Positions 34,022-43,208 are shown, counted from the first letter of the stretch. The stretch is 64,000 bases of DNA from an uncultured Phascolarctobacterium sp. (GCF_900753045.1 NZ_CAADXO010000061.1:3494-67493), one strand, 5' to 3'. Translations and numbers: made by a program. Notes: generated by a model from the letters alone, not told the origin.

Positions 34022-35041
34022 ATGTTAAGTGCTTATGGTTTTCCCTTTTTGCTTGCCGCTTTGGTGAGCTATATATTGACCCCTTATATTAAAACATTAG
34101 CCTTTAAAATCGGCGCGATTGATAAGCCCGATAACCGCAAGGTGCATAAGAAGATTATGCCTCGTCTTGGCGGTCTGGCTATTTATATTGCCTTTATGAT
34201 TGCCGCAGTGGCAAGCTTGGAAATGACGAAGGATATTGTCGGCATTCTGCTTGGCGGCAGCGTGATTGCCATCGTAGGCGTACTGGATGACAAATATCAG
34301 CTGCCGGCAAAGGTTAAGCTGCTGGGGCAGATTTTTGCTGCCTGCGTACTTGTGGCCTTTGATATCCGTATCGAATGGCTGAACAATCCCTTCGGCGGCT
34401 ATTTTTATCTTAATGAATGGTTTATTTCCGTACCGCTGACAATTTTCTGGGTTATCAGCTTTACGAACGTTGTCAACCTGATTGACGGCCTGGACGGTCT
34501 GGCAGCAGGCGTATCTGCTATCGCTTCGATGACGGTCATTTTGGTTGCTGTTCAGATGGGTTATTACCATATTGCTGTAATGACTGCGGCTCTGGCCGGC
34601 GGCATTATCGGTTTTATCCGCTATAATTTTAATCCCGCTACTATTTTCATGGGCGATACAGGCAGTATGTTCATCGGCTATATGCTGGCAGCTATTTCGG
34701 TTTACGGCGCAGTCAAGACTGCTGCTACCGTAGCGCTGATTGTACCGGCGATTGCACTGGGCCTGCCGATTATGGATACAGCCTTCGCGATTATGCGCCG
34801 CTACAGCAACGGCCGCCCAATTTTTCAGCCCGATAAGGGCCATTTGCATCACCGTCTGCTGGCGATGGGCATGAACCAGAAGCAGGCAGTTCTGCTGATG
34901 TATGCTATTACAGCCGTGCTCGGTATCGCAGCCGTGCTGTGGGCAGAGTTTGACGGCTTCTACGCCGCACTTATTATAGCGGTTATTATTACGGCAGTTG
35001 CCGTTGGTGCTAAGAAAATCGGTATTCTGAACGACAGATAA
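34022..35041 (+). CDS. wecA: UDP-GlcNAc:undecaprenyl-phosphate GlcNAc-1-P transferase
   Basis: A 339-residue polytopic glycosyl-1-phosphate transferase (MraY/WecA/TagO family) starting O-antigen, ECA or wall-polymer synthesis on the inner membrane. Seen: DDKYQLPAKVKLLGQ (Mg2+ site), the catalytic VVNLIDGLDGLAAG, FMGDTGSMFIGY, and the cytosolic GHLHHRLL loop specific to WecA/TagO-type enzymes. About eleven hydrophobic helices. GGAG lies near the start. Followed after 15 nt by wecB, whose product acts on UDP-GlcNAc as well. Confidence 0.93.
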   Translation: MLSAYGFPFLLAALVSYILTPYIKTLAFKIGAIDKPDNRKVHKKIMPRLGGLAIYIAFMIAAVASLEMTKDIVGILLGGSVIAIVGVLDDKYQLPAKVKLLGQIFAACVLVAFDIRIEWLNNPFGGYFYLNEWFISVPLTIFWVISFTNVVNLIDGLDGLAAGVSAIASMTVILVAVQMGYYHIAVMTAALAGGIIGFIRYNFNPATIFMGDTGSMFIGYMLAAISVYGAVKTAATVALIVPAIALGLPIMDTAFAIMRRYSNGRPIFQPDKGHLHHRLLAMGMNQKQAVLLMYAITAVLGIAAVLWAEFDGFYAALIIAVIITAVAVGAKKIGILNDR

Positions 35042-35056
35042 GGGGGAGGAAGAACC

Positions 35057-36217
35057 GTGGAGAAGATAAAGTTAATGACAGTTTTCGGCACTCGTCCGGA
35101 AGCCATCAAAATGTGTCCGCTGGTGCTGGCAATGCGTAAATATCCCGAATATATCCAGCCGATTGTGGCAGTTACCGCACAGCATCGCGAGATGCTTGAT
35201 CAGGTACTGGATTTGTTTGGCATTACGCCTGATTATGATTTGAACATTATGTCGGCAGGTCAAACCCTGTATGATGTTACTACCCGCGCGCTGATGGGCC
35301 TGAAATCCGTAATGGAGGAAGCAAAGCCCGATATGGTGCTGGTGCATGGTGACACCTCTACTACATTTGCCGGTGCTCTGGCTGCTTTTTATGCGCAGAT
35401 TCCCGTAGGCCATGTGGAAGCAGGCCTGCGTACCGGTAATAAATATTCTCCTTACCCGGAGGAAATGAACCGCAAGCTGACCGGTGCGATTGCAGATATG
35501 CATTTTGCGCCGACCTCTACCAGCAAGGCTAACCTGCTGAAGGAAAACATCTGCCCCGAGCAGATTCTGGTAACAGGCAACACTGTTATCGACGCTCTGC
35601 AGACTACGGTAAAGGAAGGCTACCGCTTTGAGGACGAGGAGTTTAACAAGGTGTTTGCCAGCGGTCATCGTCTGATTCTGATGACTACCCACCGCCGTGA
35701 AAACCTGGGTGAGCCTATGCGTCATGTTTACCGCGCTTTGAAGAGCGTGCTGGAAGCGCATCCCGATGTGGAAGCAATCTTTCCGGTACACAAAAACCCC
35801 AAGGTGCGTGAAATCGTGCGCGAGGAGCTTGGACATCTTGACAGAGTACATCTGATTGAGCCTATGGAATATGAACCGTTTGCTAATCTGATGGCTAAGG
35901 TTGATATCGTGCTCACAGACAGCGGCGGAATTCAGGAGGAGGCTCCTGCCTTAGGCAAGCCGGTTCTGGTTCTGCGTGATACCACCGAGCGTCCGGAGGC
36001 TGTTGAAGCCGGTACGGTTAAGCTCGTAGGCACAGCTTATGATGATGTGCTGCGCGAAACCAATCTGCTTTTGGATGATGCCGAGCATTATCGCTCCATG
36101 GCGGAGGCTGCCAATCCTTACGGTGACGGCAAGGCCTGCGAGCGTATTATCCATGCTATTTTAAGAAAAAATGGCTTTGATGTAGAAAATTTGCCGGAAT
36201 TTGCGTCTAAGGCGTAG
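35057..36217 (+). CDS. wecB: UDP-N-acetylglucosamine 2-epimerase (non-hydrolysing)
   Basis: A 386-residue GT-B-fold enzyme converting UDP-GlcNAc to UDP-ManNAc. Motifs: FGTRPEAIKMCPLV at the N-terminus, HGDTSTTFAGALAA, GHVEAGLRTG, TTHRRENLGEP, and the C-terminal LTDSGGIQEEAPALGKPVL. Start GTG 35057 has GGGGGAGGA upstream. It is in one operon with wecA. UDP-ManNAc would go into envelope polysaccharide. The gap to the ATP synthase genes is only 77 nt with no obvious terminator, so read-through is possible. Confidence 0.95.
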   Translation: MEKIKLMTVFGTRPEAIKMCPLVLAMRKYPEYIQPIVAVTAQHREMLDQVLDLFGITPDYDLNIMSAGQTLYDVTTRALMGLKSVMEEAKPDMVLVHGDTSTTFAGALAAFYAQIPVGHVEAGLRTGNKYSPYPEEMNRKLTGAIADMHFAPTSTSKANLLKENICPEQILVTGNTVIDALQTTVKEGYRFEDEEFNKVFASGHRLILMTTHRRENLGEPMRHVYRALKSVLEAHPDVEAIFPVHKNPKVREIVREELGHLDRVHLIEPMEYEPFANLMAKVDIVLTDSGGIQEEAPALGKPVLVLRDTTERPEAVEAGTVKLVGTAYDDVLRETNLLLDDAEHYRSMAEAANPYGDGKACERIIHAILRKNGFDVENLPEFASKA

Positions 36218-36294
36218 ACAGAAACTGTGAAAAATATTAAAATTAAAAGAGTAAATATGATTAATTTGTGAATTCGTGCTGTGGTGAAAATATC

Positions 36295-36561
36295 ATGACT
36301 AACAAAACACCCGATAAGGAGCATATGCGGATGCTTGAAGCTTTGGCTACTGTGTCCTCTCTGGCGTTTATGGCCGTGATTGATTTTCTGCTGGCGTACT
36401 TCGGCGGCGACTGGCTCGACCGTCATCTGGAAACCGGCGACCATACGATGCGGGGCATCTGCATCGGTCTGGCAATAGTTTCACTTGTTATGACCTACTA
36501 TAATCTGATTCAGAGGAGCGTCCTTTCGCGGGACACCGAAAACAAGAAGGATGAAAAGTAA
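36295..36561 (+). CDS. AtpZ/AtpI-type ATP synthase accessory protein
   Basis: An 88-residue membrane protein with two hydrophobic helices (about 13-35 and 50-72). It matches the AtpZ/AtpI family (FGGDWLDRHLETG between the helices). In other bacteria these assist c-ring assembly and Mg2+ handling. ATG 36295 has a weak GGTGA site. The gene opens the ATP synthase operon and overlaps the next one by 11 nt. Confidence 0.8.
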   Translation: MTNKTPDKEHMRMLEALATVSSLAFMAVIDFLLAYFGGDWLDRHLETGDHTMRGICIGLAIVSLVMTYYNLIQRSVLSRDTENKKDEK

Positions 36562-36958
36562 CTTTGATTTGACGCCCATAGCGAGAAACGGCGCGAACGC
36601 CTTTGTAGCGCGCATCTGTATGTGTGCGCTGCTGATAGCGGTGCCGCTCTGGTTATGGCAGCGCAGTGCCTTTGCCCACGGCGTGCTTTGCGGCGTGCTG
36701 GCCGGCACGATAGATCTGTCCACTCTGTTTTTAGGCATCAAAAAATCTCTGCCCTACGTAGAGGTGCCCAAGCAGGGACTGAAAATCATGAAGCGTTTCC
36801 GCTGGGCCCGATTGGCCGCTGCGGCTGCGTTTATTATTACGATGTTAAGGATGAAGCTTGCTGTGCATGGCGCATTTGGCGGGTTTCTTCTGATACATAT
36901 ATTCTTTATTTTAAATCTATTATTTATCGCGTACCAACATCAAAATGAGAGGGCGTGA
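36551..36958 (+). CDS. atpI: ATP synthase subunit I
   Basis: A 135-residue membrane protein with four hydrophobic helices, of the AtpI family. Typical features: an N-terminal cytosolic start followed by LLIAVPLWLW, and the second helix pair LAAAAAFIITML and IFFILNLLFIAYQ. Chaperone of c-ring assembly in other species. It overlaps the upstream gene by 11 nt and precedes atpB by 18 nt. Confidence 0.8.
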   Translation: MKSNFDLTPIARNGANAFVARICMCALLIAVPLWLWQRSAFAHGVLCGVLAGTIDLSTLFLGIKKSLPYVEVPKQGLKIMKRFRWARLAAAAAFIITMLRMKLAVHGAFGGFLLIHIFFILNLLFIAYQHQNERA

Positions 36959-36976
36959 AGAAAGGAGTGTGTAAAA

Positions 36977-37693
36977 ATGGGAAATGCAGCAGCTGAAGGT
37001 GCAGAAAAATCCGGAGAGATTATCCATTACCTTACCCAATCTACCTTTTTAGGTGAAGTCAACATGCAAACCATGTACATGACCTGGGTAACCATGGCAA
37101 TCGTCTTCGTACTGTTCCTTCTGGTTTGTAAGAACCCGAAAATGGTTCCTTCCGGACTGCAGAATGCAATGGAAATCATTCTTGATTTCTTAAATGGTCT
37201 GATGGAAGACAACCTGGGATCCAAAGGCCGTAAATTTATGGCACCGTTCATCGTTACCTTGTTTATGTTTATCCTGGTAGCAAACGAACTGGGCATTTTG
37301 CTTCCGCAGATTGGCGTTCACTGGACTTCACCTACCAATGACATTAATACCTGCTTTGCGCTTTCTTTGCTAATTGCGTTTAGCGCGTACTGCGTTGGTG
37401 TGGCGAAACAAGGTATCGGCCACTTTAAACATTTCATCAGCCCGAGTCCGGCATTCCTGCCGTTGCATCTTTTGGATGCAGTGACTAAACCGCTGACCAT
37501 GGCTCTTCGTCTCTTTGGTAACATCCTGGCAGGCGAAATCCTGTTGATCGTACTGTATCAGCTGGCTCCGTGGGTAGTTCCTGAACTGTGGGTAATGTTC
37601 TCCCTGTTCATTGGCTTCGTTCAGGCTTTTATCTTTACCATTTTGTCTTTGGGCAGCTATGCACTGGCATTTGCTAGCCACGACGAACACTAA
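36977..37693 (+). CDS. atpB: ATP synthase subunit a
   Basis: A 238-residue subunit of F-type synthase forming the ion half-channels. The essential Arg is in KPLTMALRLFGNILAGE. The PIGxxPLTMALR-like helix 4 and the C-terminal FIFTILSLGSYALAFA helix are present. The N-terminus is extended and polar (GNAAAEGAEKSGEIIHYLTQ). AAAGGAG lies upstream of ATG 36977. Codon use from here to atpC favours AAA, GTT and CTG more than the neighbours, as expected for high expression. Confidence 0.95.
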   Translation: MGNAAAEGAEKSGEIIHYLTQSTFLGEVNMQTMYMTWVTMAIVFVLFLLVCKNPKMVPSGLQNAMEIILDFLNGLMEDNLGSKGRKFMAPFIVTLFMFILVANELGILLPQIGVHWTSPTNDINTCFALSLLIAFSAYCVGVAKQGIGHFKHFISPSPAFLPLHLLDAVTKPLTMALRLFGNILAGEILLIVLYQLAPWVVPELWVMFSLFIGFVQAFIFTILSLGSYALAFASHDEH

Positions 37694-37744
37694 GCTTTTT
37701 AAGCAAAAAAAATTTAAAATCACAATTTCGAAAGGATGAAACAA

Positions 37745-37999
37745 ATGTCTGAAAATGCAATCATTACTGCTGCATCTGTAATCGGTGCAGGCCTTGTTTG
37801 CTTGGGTGCTGCTGCTGGCGCTGGTATCGGTAACGGCAACATGTGCGGCAAATCTATTGAATCCATGGCTCGTCAACCGGAAGAAGCTGGTAAAATCTTT
37901 ACCAACATGCTGGTTTGCGTAGGCTTGATCGAATCCATGCCTATTCTGTGCTATGTAATCGCTATCGTTCTGGTATTCGCTAACCCGTTCATTAAATAA
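37745..37999 (+). CDS. atpE: ATP synthase subunit c
   Basis: An 84-residue hairpin forming the rotor ring. Helix 1 holds GAAAGAGIGNGNMCGKS, the polar loop is ARQPEE, and helix 2 carries the ion-binding carboxylate in CVGLIESMPILCYVIAI. The ES pair following LI is a feature of Na+-type rings. The Gln of helix 1 found in such rings is Asn here (GIGNG), and MPI after ES is proton-ring-like. Coupling ion is therefore undecided. ATG 37745 is chosen since AAAGG is 9 nt upstream; ATG 37736 abuts it. Confidence 0.95.
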   Translation: MSENAIITAASVIGAGLVCLGAAAGAGIGNGNMCGKSIESMARQPEEAGKIFTNMLVCVGLIESMPILCYVIAIVLVFANPFIK

Positions 38000-38039
38000 T
38001 TTAATTTTGCAAGATATTACAAAAAGGAGCGTGCTATAA

Positions 38040-38519
38040 TTGGTTAACTTCAATGCAACACTTATCGCGCAGATCCTGAACTTTTTGGTTTTAGTTTTCG
38101 TTCTTGCAAAATTCGCTTACAAACCCGTATGCAACATTATGGAAGAGCGTAAGAACAAAATTGCAAGCGATCTGGAAGCTGCAGAAAAGGCTAAGACTGA
38201 CGCAGAAGCAGTTAAAGCTGAATACGCTGCAAAGCTGGCTGAAGCTAAACAAGAAGCTCAAGCTATTGTTGATGCTGCCCGCAAAACTGCTCAGGCTGCT
38301 CATGACAAGATCATGGCTGACACCAAAGCTGAACAAGATCAGGTTATTGCAACTGCTAAAGAAGCAATCGCACTGGAACAGAAGAAAGCTATGGACGAAG
38401 TTCGTGCCCAAGTTATCAACCTGTCCATGATTGCTGCTAGCAAGATCGTAGAACAAAAGTTAGGTTCTGAAGAAGACAAAAAAATGGCTAGCAAAATCGT
38501 TGATTCTATCATGAAATAA
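38040..38519 (+). CDS. atpF: ATP synthase subunit b
   Basis: A 159-residue peripheral stalk subunit. One N-terminal membrane helix (QILNFLVLVFVLAKFAY) is followed by a long charged coiled coil to the C-terminus. Start is TTG at 38040 with AAGGAG about 9 nt upstream. No delta-like domain is fused to it, unlike the mycobacterial b-delta fusion. The next coding frame begins 90 nt later and is not atpH but the alpha-subunit fusion. Confidence 0.93.
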   Translation: MVNFNATLIAQILNFLVLVFVLAKFAYKPVCNIMEERKNKIASDLEAAEKAKTDAEAVKAEYAAKLAEAKQEAQAIVDAARKTAQAAHDKIMADTKAEQDQVIATAKEAIALEQKKAMDEVRAQVINLSMIAASKIVEQKLGSEEDKKMASKIVDSIMK

Positions 38520-38609
38520 TTTTGCTGCTTTCCCTATTAAGCCGGAAGTATGCCGCTGAAATGCGAAACAGCAGGCAAAACCCCGGTATTCGGAGGTGAT
38601 TGGTACAAT

Positions 38610-40433
38610 ATGAAGACAGAAGAAAATATTGCTTTAATTAAGCAACAATTGTCCGACTTCAAAATCGATCTGGGCTCCATTAAAGAGCTGTTAGATGTAA
38701 ACGTTACTACCGCCAAGAAATTGTCGGCTGACGAGTATCAATCCATTTCTGTAATCCTGACCGAGAAACTGGGCCGCGAGATTTTCCTGAACAAGAAAGT
38801 TGACCCGTCCATCCTCGGCGGCATCATCGTACAAGTTGGCGATAAGGTATTCGACGCTTCCGCACTGCGCAAGCTGAAGAAAATGGAAGTTGCTCTGAAC
38901 GGCATCGACGTTCACGAGTACACCAAACCGGAAGCCCTGGGTGATGCTCTCAGCAACAAGCTGGAGAATTACAATGTGGATGCTGATCTGGAAGAAGTTG
39001 GTATCGTAGAAAAAATCGGTGACGGCATCGCAACCGTTATCGGTATGAAAAACGCTATGGCTGGCGAATTAGTTGAACTGCCTCACAACGTATCCGGCAT
39101 GGTTCTGAACCTGAACCCGGACAGCGTTGGTATCGTACTGATGGGCGGCGAGACCAAAATTAAAGAAGGCGACGTTGTTCGCCGTACCGGCCGCATCATG
39201 GAGGTTCCTGTTGGTGAAAACCTGCTGGGCCGTGTAGTTAGCGCTATCGGTGACCCAATCGACGGCAAAGGCGAAATCGCTGCTGCTGCTCGTCGTCCGG
39301 TTGAATCTCCTGCACATGGTATCGCAGATCGTAAATCCGTTGATACCCCGCTGCAAACCGGTATTAAATGTATCGACGCACTTGTTCCTATCGGACGTGG
39401 TCAGCGCGAACTTATCATCGGCGACCGTGGTACCGGTAAGACTGCAGTTGCAATCGACACCATTATCAACCAAAAAGGCCTGGGCGTTATCTGCATTTAT
39501 GTAGCTATCGGCCAAAAGGCTTCTAATATTGCCCGTATTGTTCGTACTCTGGAACAACACGGCGCTATGGAATACACCATCATCGTTGCTGCTACTGCTG
39601 CTGACTCCGCTCCGCTGCAATACCTGGCTCCGTACGCTGGCGTAACCATGGCTGAATACTTCATGGATCAGGGCAAAGACGTTCTGTGCGTATACGACGA
39701 CCTGTCTAAACACGCTGTTGCATACCGTGCAATGTCCCTGCTGCTCCGTCGTCCTCCAGGACGTGAAGCATACCCTGGCGACGTATTCTATTTGCATTCC
39801 CGTCTGCTGGAACGCGCTGCTAAGCTGAACGATGAACTGAAGGGCGGTTCCATCACCGCACTGCCGATCATCGAAACCCTGGCAGGTGACGTAGGCGGCT
39901 TCATTCCGACCAACGTAATTTCTATTACCGACGGTCAGATCTTCCTTGAATCCGAGCTGTTCTACTCCGGTATCCGTCCGGCTATCAACTCCGGTCTGTC
40001 TGTATCCCGTGTAGGTGGTGCTGCTCAGATTAAAGCTATGAAGCAGGTTGCAGGTACCTTACGTCTGGATCTGGCTCAGTTCCGCGAGCTGGCAGCATTT
40101 GCTCAGTTTGCTTCTGACCTCGATAAAGCTACCAAAGCACAGCTGGACCGTGGTCAACGTCTGACCGAGGTTCTGAAACAAGGCCAATACAGCCCGCTGT
40201 CTGTTGAAAAACAGGTTATGGCTATTTACCTTGGTACCAAAGGCTATCTGGATGACGTAGCAGTTAAAGATGTAACCCGCTGCGAAAAAGAATTCCTGGA
40301 CTTCATGGAAGCTAACCATCCGGAAGTTGGCGGAGACATCATCAAAACCAAGAAAATCACTGATGAGAACGAAGAAGCTCTGAAGAAAGCTATCGCCGAG
40401 TTCAAGGATACCTTTGTTAGTGAAGGTAGGTGA
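38610..40433 (+). CDS. atpA: ATP synthase alpha subunit with N-terminal delta-CTD fusion
   Basis: A 607-residue protein; normal alpha subunits are about 500-510. Residues 115-607 are a complete alpha subunit: Walker A GDRGTGKT (271-278), VYDDLSKHAVAYR, PPGREAYPGD, and the SGLSVSRVGG arginine finger (Arg467). Residues about 28-97 match the C-terminal domain of subunit delta: VTTAKKLSADEYQSI, LGREIFLNKKVDPSILGG, and VQVGDKVFDASALRKLKKM. Residues 1-20 (ENIALIKQQLSDF) resemble the alpha N-terminal helix that normally docks the delta N-terminal domain. No separate atpH exists, and the 90 nt before the start cannot hold the 105-residue delta N-terminal domain. ATG 38610 follows GGAGGTGAT at 9 nt. 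It probably replaces both AtpH and AtpA; possible stoichiometry is three delta-CTDs. Confidence 0.95.
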   Translation: MKTEENIALIKQQLSDFKIDLGSIKELLDVNVTTAKKLSADEYQSISVILTEKLGREIFLNKKVDPSILGGIIVQVGDKVFDASALRKLKKMEVALNGIDVHEYTKPEALGDALSNKLENYNVDADLEEVGIVEKIGDGIATVIGMKNAMAGELVELPHNVSGMVLNLNPDSVGIVLMGGETKIKEGDVVRRTGRIMEVPVGENLLGRVVSAIGDPIDGKGEIAAAARRPVESPAHGIADRKSVDTPLQTGIKCIDALVPIGRGQRELIIGDRGTGKTAVAIDTIINQKGLGVICIYVAIGQKASNIARIVRTLEQHGAMEYTIIVAATAADSAPLQYLAPYAGVTMAEYFMDQGKDVLCVYDDLSKHAVAYRAMSLLLRRPPGREAYPGDVFYLHSRLLERAAKLNDELKGGSITALPIIETLAGDVGGFIPTNVISITDGQIFLESELFYSGIRPAINSGLSVSRVGGAAQIKAMKQVAGTLRLDLAQFRELAAFAQFASDLDKATKAQLDRGQRLTEVLKQGQYSPLSVEKQVMAIYLGTKGYLDDVAVKDVTRCEKEFLDFMEANHPEVGGDIIKTKKITDENEEALKKAIAEFKDTFVSEGR

Positions 40434-40440
40434 TTAACTA

Positions 40441-41325
40441 ATGGCTACTGCACGCGAGATTCATCGCCACATGAAAAGCGTAGGTAACATTGGCAAGATC
40501 ACGAAGGCTATGAAAATGGTTGCTGCTGCCCGCCTCAGAAGAGCGCAGGAAAGAGCTGCTGCAAGCCGTCCGTATGCCATCAAGATCAAAGAAGTGTTAT
40601 CCAGCGTTGTGAGCGATCCGAGCATCCTTGCAGGCTTAAGTGCCAAAAAACACCCGCTGCTTCAACATCGTGATGTTAAAAAAGTTGGTTATCTGGTGCT
40701 CGCCTCTGATAAAGGTCTGGCAGGCGCATATAGTTCCAACGCTTTGAAAAAAGCAGTTGCGGAGATTTCCGAATGTGAGCATGACGTAGTCATTATCACC
40801 AGCGGCCGTAAGGCTAGAGATTTCTTCCAACGTCGCGGCTATAAAGTGCTGAGCAGCCACTTCGGCTACTCCGACAGACCGTCTTACGCAAATGCAGTAG
40901 AAATTGCTCAGGATGCAATCAAACAATTTGCTGACGAGCATTTCGACGAGCTGCATATTGTGTTTACACTTTTCAAAACCGCTTTGTCCCAAATTCCTAC
41001 CAGCGATAAGATTCTGCCGGTAGAGCCTCCTGTAAAGGAGAAAGGCAAAGCTAGCGCAAGCTTTATTTTCGAGCCTGATGAAGACGAAACTCTGCAGGTA
41101 CTTGCACCTAAGTATCTGGAAACTGTAGTTTACGCTGCACTGGTACAATCTGCTGCCAGTGAGTTGGGTTCTCGTATGACTGCTATGAGCTCTGCTACCG
41201 ATAACGCAGGCAAGCTGGTACAAAACCTGGAGCTGTCCTATAACAAGGCACGTCAGGCATCCATTACCCGCGAGCTGAACGAAATCGTTGGCGGCGTAGA
41301 AGCTCTGAAACAGGCACAAAACTAA
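40441..41325 (+). CDS. atpG: ATP synthase gamma subunit
   Basis: A 294-residue central rotor shaft. The N-terminal MATAREIHRHMKSVGNIGKI and TKAMKMVAAARLRRAQ helix and the C-terminal SRMTAMSSATDNAGKL helix are diagnostic. The middle domain is ordinary. The gene starts 7 nt after the alpha fusion gene and precedes atpD by 28 nt. No truncation is seen, so the rotor side is normal and only the stator is altered. Confidence 0.96.
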   Translation: MATAREIHRHMKSVGNIGKITKAMKMVAAARLRRAQERAAASRPYAIKIKEVLSSVVSDPSILAGLSAKKHPLLQHRDVKKVGYLVLASDKGLAGAYSSNALKKAVAEISECEHDVVIITSGRKARDFFQRRGYKVLSSHFGYSDRPSYANAVEIAQDAIKQFADEHFDELHIVFTLFKTALSQIPTSDKILPVEPPVKEKGKASASFIFEPDEDETLQVLAPKYLETVVYAALVQSAASELGSRMTAMSSATDNAGKLVQNLELSYNKARQASITRELNEIVGGVEALKQAQN

Positions 41326-41353
41326 TTAGATATTTCGTAGGGAGGCTAAAACC

Positions 41354-42766
41354 TTGAATACAGGTAGAATCGTACAAGTTGTAGGCCCTGTTATCGACGT
41401 AGAGTTTCCTCCTAAAAGCATGCCTGCTATCCTCAACGCACTGCACATTGACGGCACCACCGATGAGGGTAAAGTAAAAATCCACCTGACCGCAGAAGTT
41501 ATGCAACACATCGGCAATAACATTGTCCGCGCTGTTGCTATGAGCTCCACCGACGGTCTGGTTCGTGGCATGGAAGTTGTAGATACCGGCGCTCCTATCA
41601 GCGTTCCGGTAGGTCCTGGTGTACTGGGCCGTATCTTCAACGTTTTAGGTGAAACTGTAGACCATGATGACACTCCGGTTGAAGCAGCTGATCACTGGCC
41701 TATTCATAGACCGGCTCCGAGCTTTGACCAACAGGCTACAGCTACTAAAATTTTGGAAACCGGCATTAAAGTCGTTGACCTTATCGCTCCGTATGCAATG
41801 GGCGGTAAAATCGGTCTGTTCGGCGGTGCTGGCGTAGGTAAAACCGTTATTATTATGGAGCTTATCCATAACATTGCTACTGCACACGGCGGCTATTCCG
41901 TATTCGCAGGCGTTGGCGAACGTACTCGTGAAGGCAACGATCTGTGGGGCGAAATGAAAGAGTCTGGCGTTATCAACAAGACTGCTCTTGTATACGGCCA
42001 GATGAACGAGCCTCCTGGAGCACGTATGCGTGTTGGTCTGACCGGCCTGACCATGGCAGAATACTTCCGTGATGTTGGCGGCCAGGACGTACTGCTCTTT
42101 ATCGATAACATTTTCCGTTTCATTCAGGCTGGTTCCGAAGTATCCGCATTGCTCGGCCGTATGCCTTCCGCAGTAGGTTACCAACCTACCCTGGCAAACG
42201 ATATCGGCGCACTGCAAGAGCGTATTACCTCCACCAAGACCGGTTCTATCACATCCGTACAGGCTGTATATGTACCTGCGGATGACTTGACTGACCCGGC
42301 TCCGGCAGGCACCTTCGCTCACTTGGATGCAACCACCGTATTGTCTCGTCAAATCGCAGAGCTTGGTATTTATCCGGCAGTTGACCCGCTCGACTCCACC
42401 AGCCGTATCCTCGATCCGCTGGTAATCGGCGAAGAGCATTATCATGTTGCTCGTGGCGTACAGGCTATCCTGCAACGTTACAAAGAATTGCAAGATATCA
42501 TCGCAATTCTGGGTATGGAAGAATTGAGCGAGGAAGACAAAGTAACTGTTGCTCGTGCTCGTAAGATTCAGAAGTTCCTCAGCCAGGCATTCTTCGTTGC
42601 TGAACAGTTCACCGGTACCCCCGGTCAATATGTTCCTCTGAAGGAAACCATCCGCGGCTTCAAAGAAATCCTCGAAGGCAAGCATGATGACCTGCCGGAA
42701 GGCGCTTTCTACATGGTTGGTACCATTGATGACGCTGTTGCCAAGGCTGCAACTATGAAGGATTAA
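41354..42766 (+). CDS. atpD: ATP synthase beta subunit
   Basis: A 470-residue catalytic subunit. Walker A GGAGVGKT near 156, ERTREGNDL, DNIFRFIQAGSEVSALLGR, and the C-terminal helical domain. Start is TTG 41354 with GGAGGC nine nt upstream. Length and motifs are standard, with no fusion. It is followed after 3 nt by atpC. Confidence 0.97.
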   Translation: MNTGRIVQVVGPVIDVEFPPKSMPAILNALHIDGTTDEGKVKIHLTAEVMQHIGNNIVRAVAMSSTDGLVRGMEVVDTGAPISVPVGPGVLGRIFNVLGETVDHDDTPVEAADHWPIHRPAPSFDQQATATKILETGIKVVDLIAPYAMGGKIGLFGGAGVGKTVIIMELIHNIATAHGGYSVFAGVGERTREGNDLWGEMKESGVINKTALVYGQMNEPPGARMRVGLTGLTMAEYFRDVGGQDVLLFIDNIFRFIQAGSEVSALLGRMPSAVGYQPTLANDIGALQERITSTKTGSITSVQAVYVPADDLTDPAPAGTFAHLDATTVLSRQIAELGIYPAVDPLDSTSRILDPLVIGEEHYHVARGVQAILQRYKELQDIIAILGMEELSEEDKVTVARARKIQKFLSQAFFVAEQFTGTPGQYVPLKETIRGFKEILEGKHDDLPEGAFYMVGTIDDAVAKAATMKD

Positions 42767-42769
42767 TAG

Positions 42770-43180
42770 ATGGCTACTCCGTTTTCTTTTGAAATTGTCA
42801 CGCCGGATAAGATGCTGTTCGCTTCTGAAGAAGTAACTTATGTGGGTTTCCGTGCTTTGTCCGGTAATCTGGGCCTCAAAGCTAGACATATGCCTATCAT
42901 TGCGACCATGGATATTGCGCCGATGAAGCTGGAGTTCACCGACGGCAGCGTTAAAGAATTTGCTGTTTGCGGCGGCTTTCTGGAAATGAAAGACAATAAA
43001 TGCACCGTTCTGGCAACTATTGCCGAAGCTGATGCAGATATTGATACCGCTCGTGCAACCGCAGCAAAAGAACGTGCAGAGCAACGTCTTGCTTCCAAGA
43101 GCGAAGACATTGATACTGTTCGTGCCGAAAACGCGCTGAAGAGAGCTGTTGCCCGCTTGCGTACTACTCACAAGCTGTAA
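42770..43180 (+). CDS. atpC: ATP synthase epsilon subunit
   Basis: A 136-residue subunit. The N-terminal beta sandwich (FEIVTPDKMLFASEEVTYV, GNLGLKARHMPI) and the two C-terminal helices ending in ALKRAVARLRTTHKL are complete. It inhibits ATP hydrolysis in related enzymes. It is the last gene of the ATP synthase operon; a strong terminator follows at 43209. Confidence 0.95.
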   Translation: MATPFSFEIVTPDKMLFASEEVTYVGFRALSGNLGLKARHMPIIATMDIAPMKLEFTDGSVKEFAVCGGFLEMKDNKCTVLATIAEADADIDTARATAAKERAEQRLASKSEDIDTVRAENALKRAVARLRTTHKL

Positions 43181-43208
43181 TAAGCATTGCGACAATGCCA
43201 AAAAAATT

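Noticed and set aside
38520..38609. A separate atpH gene between atpF and atpA
   Set aside because: The gap is 90 nt with no start and too short for a 105-residue delta N-terminal domain; the delta C-terminal domain is inside the alpha frame.
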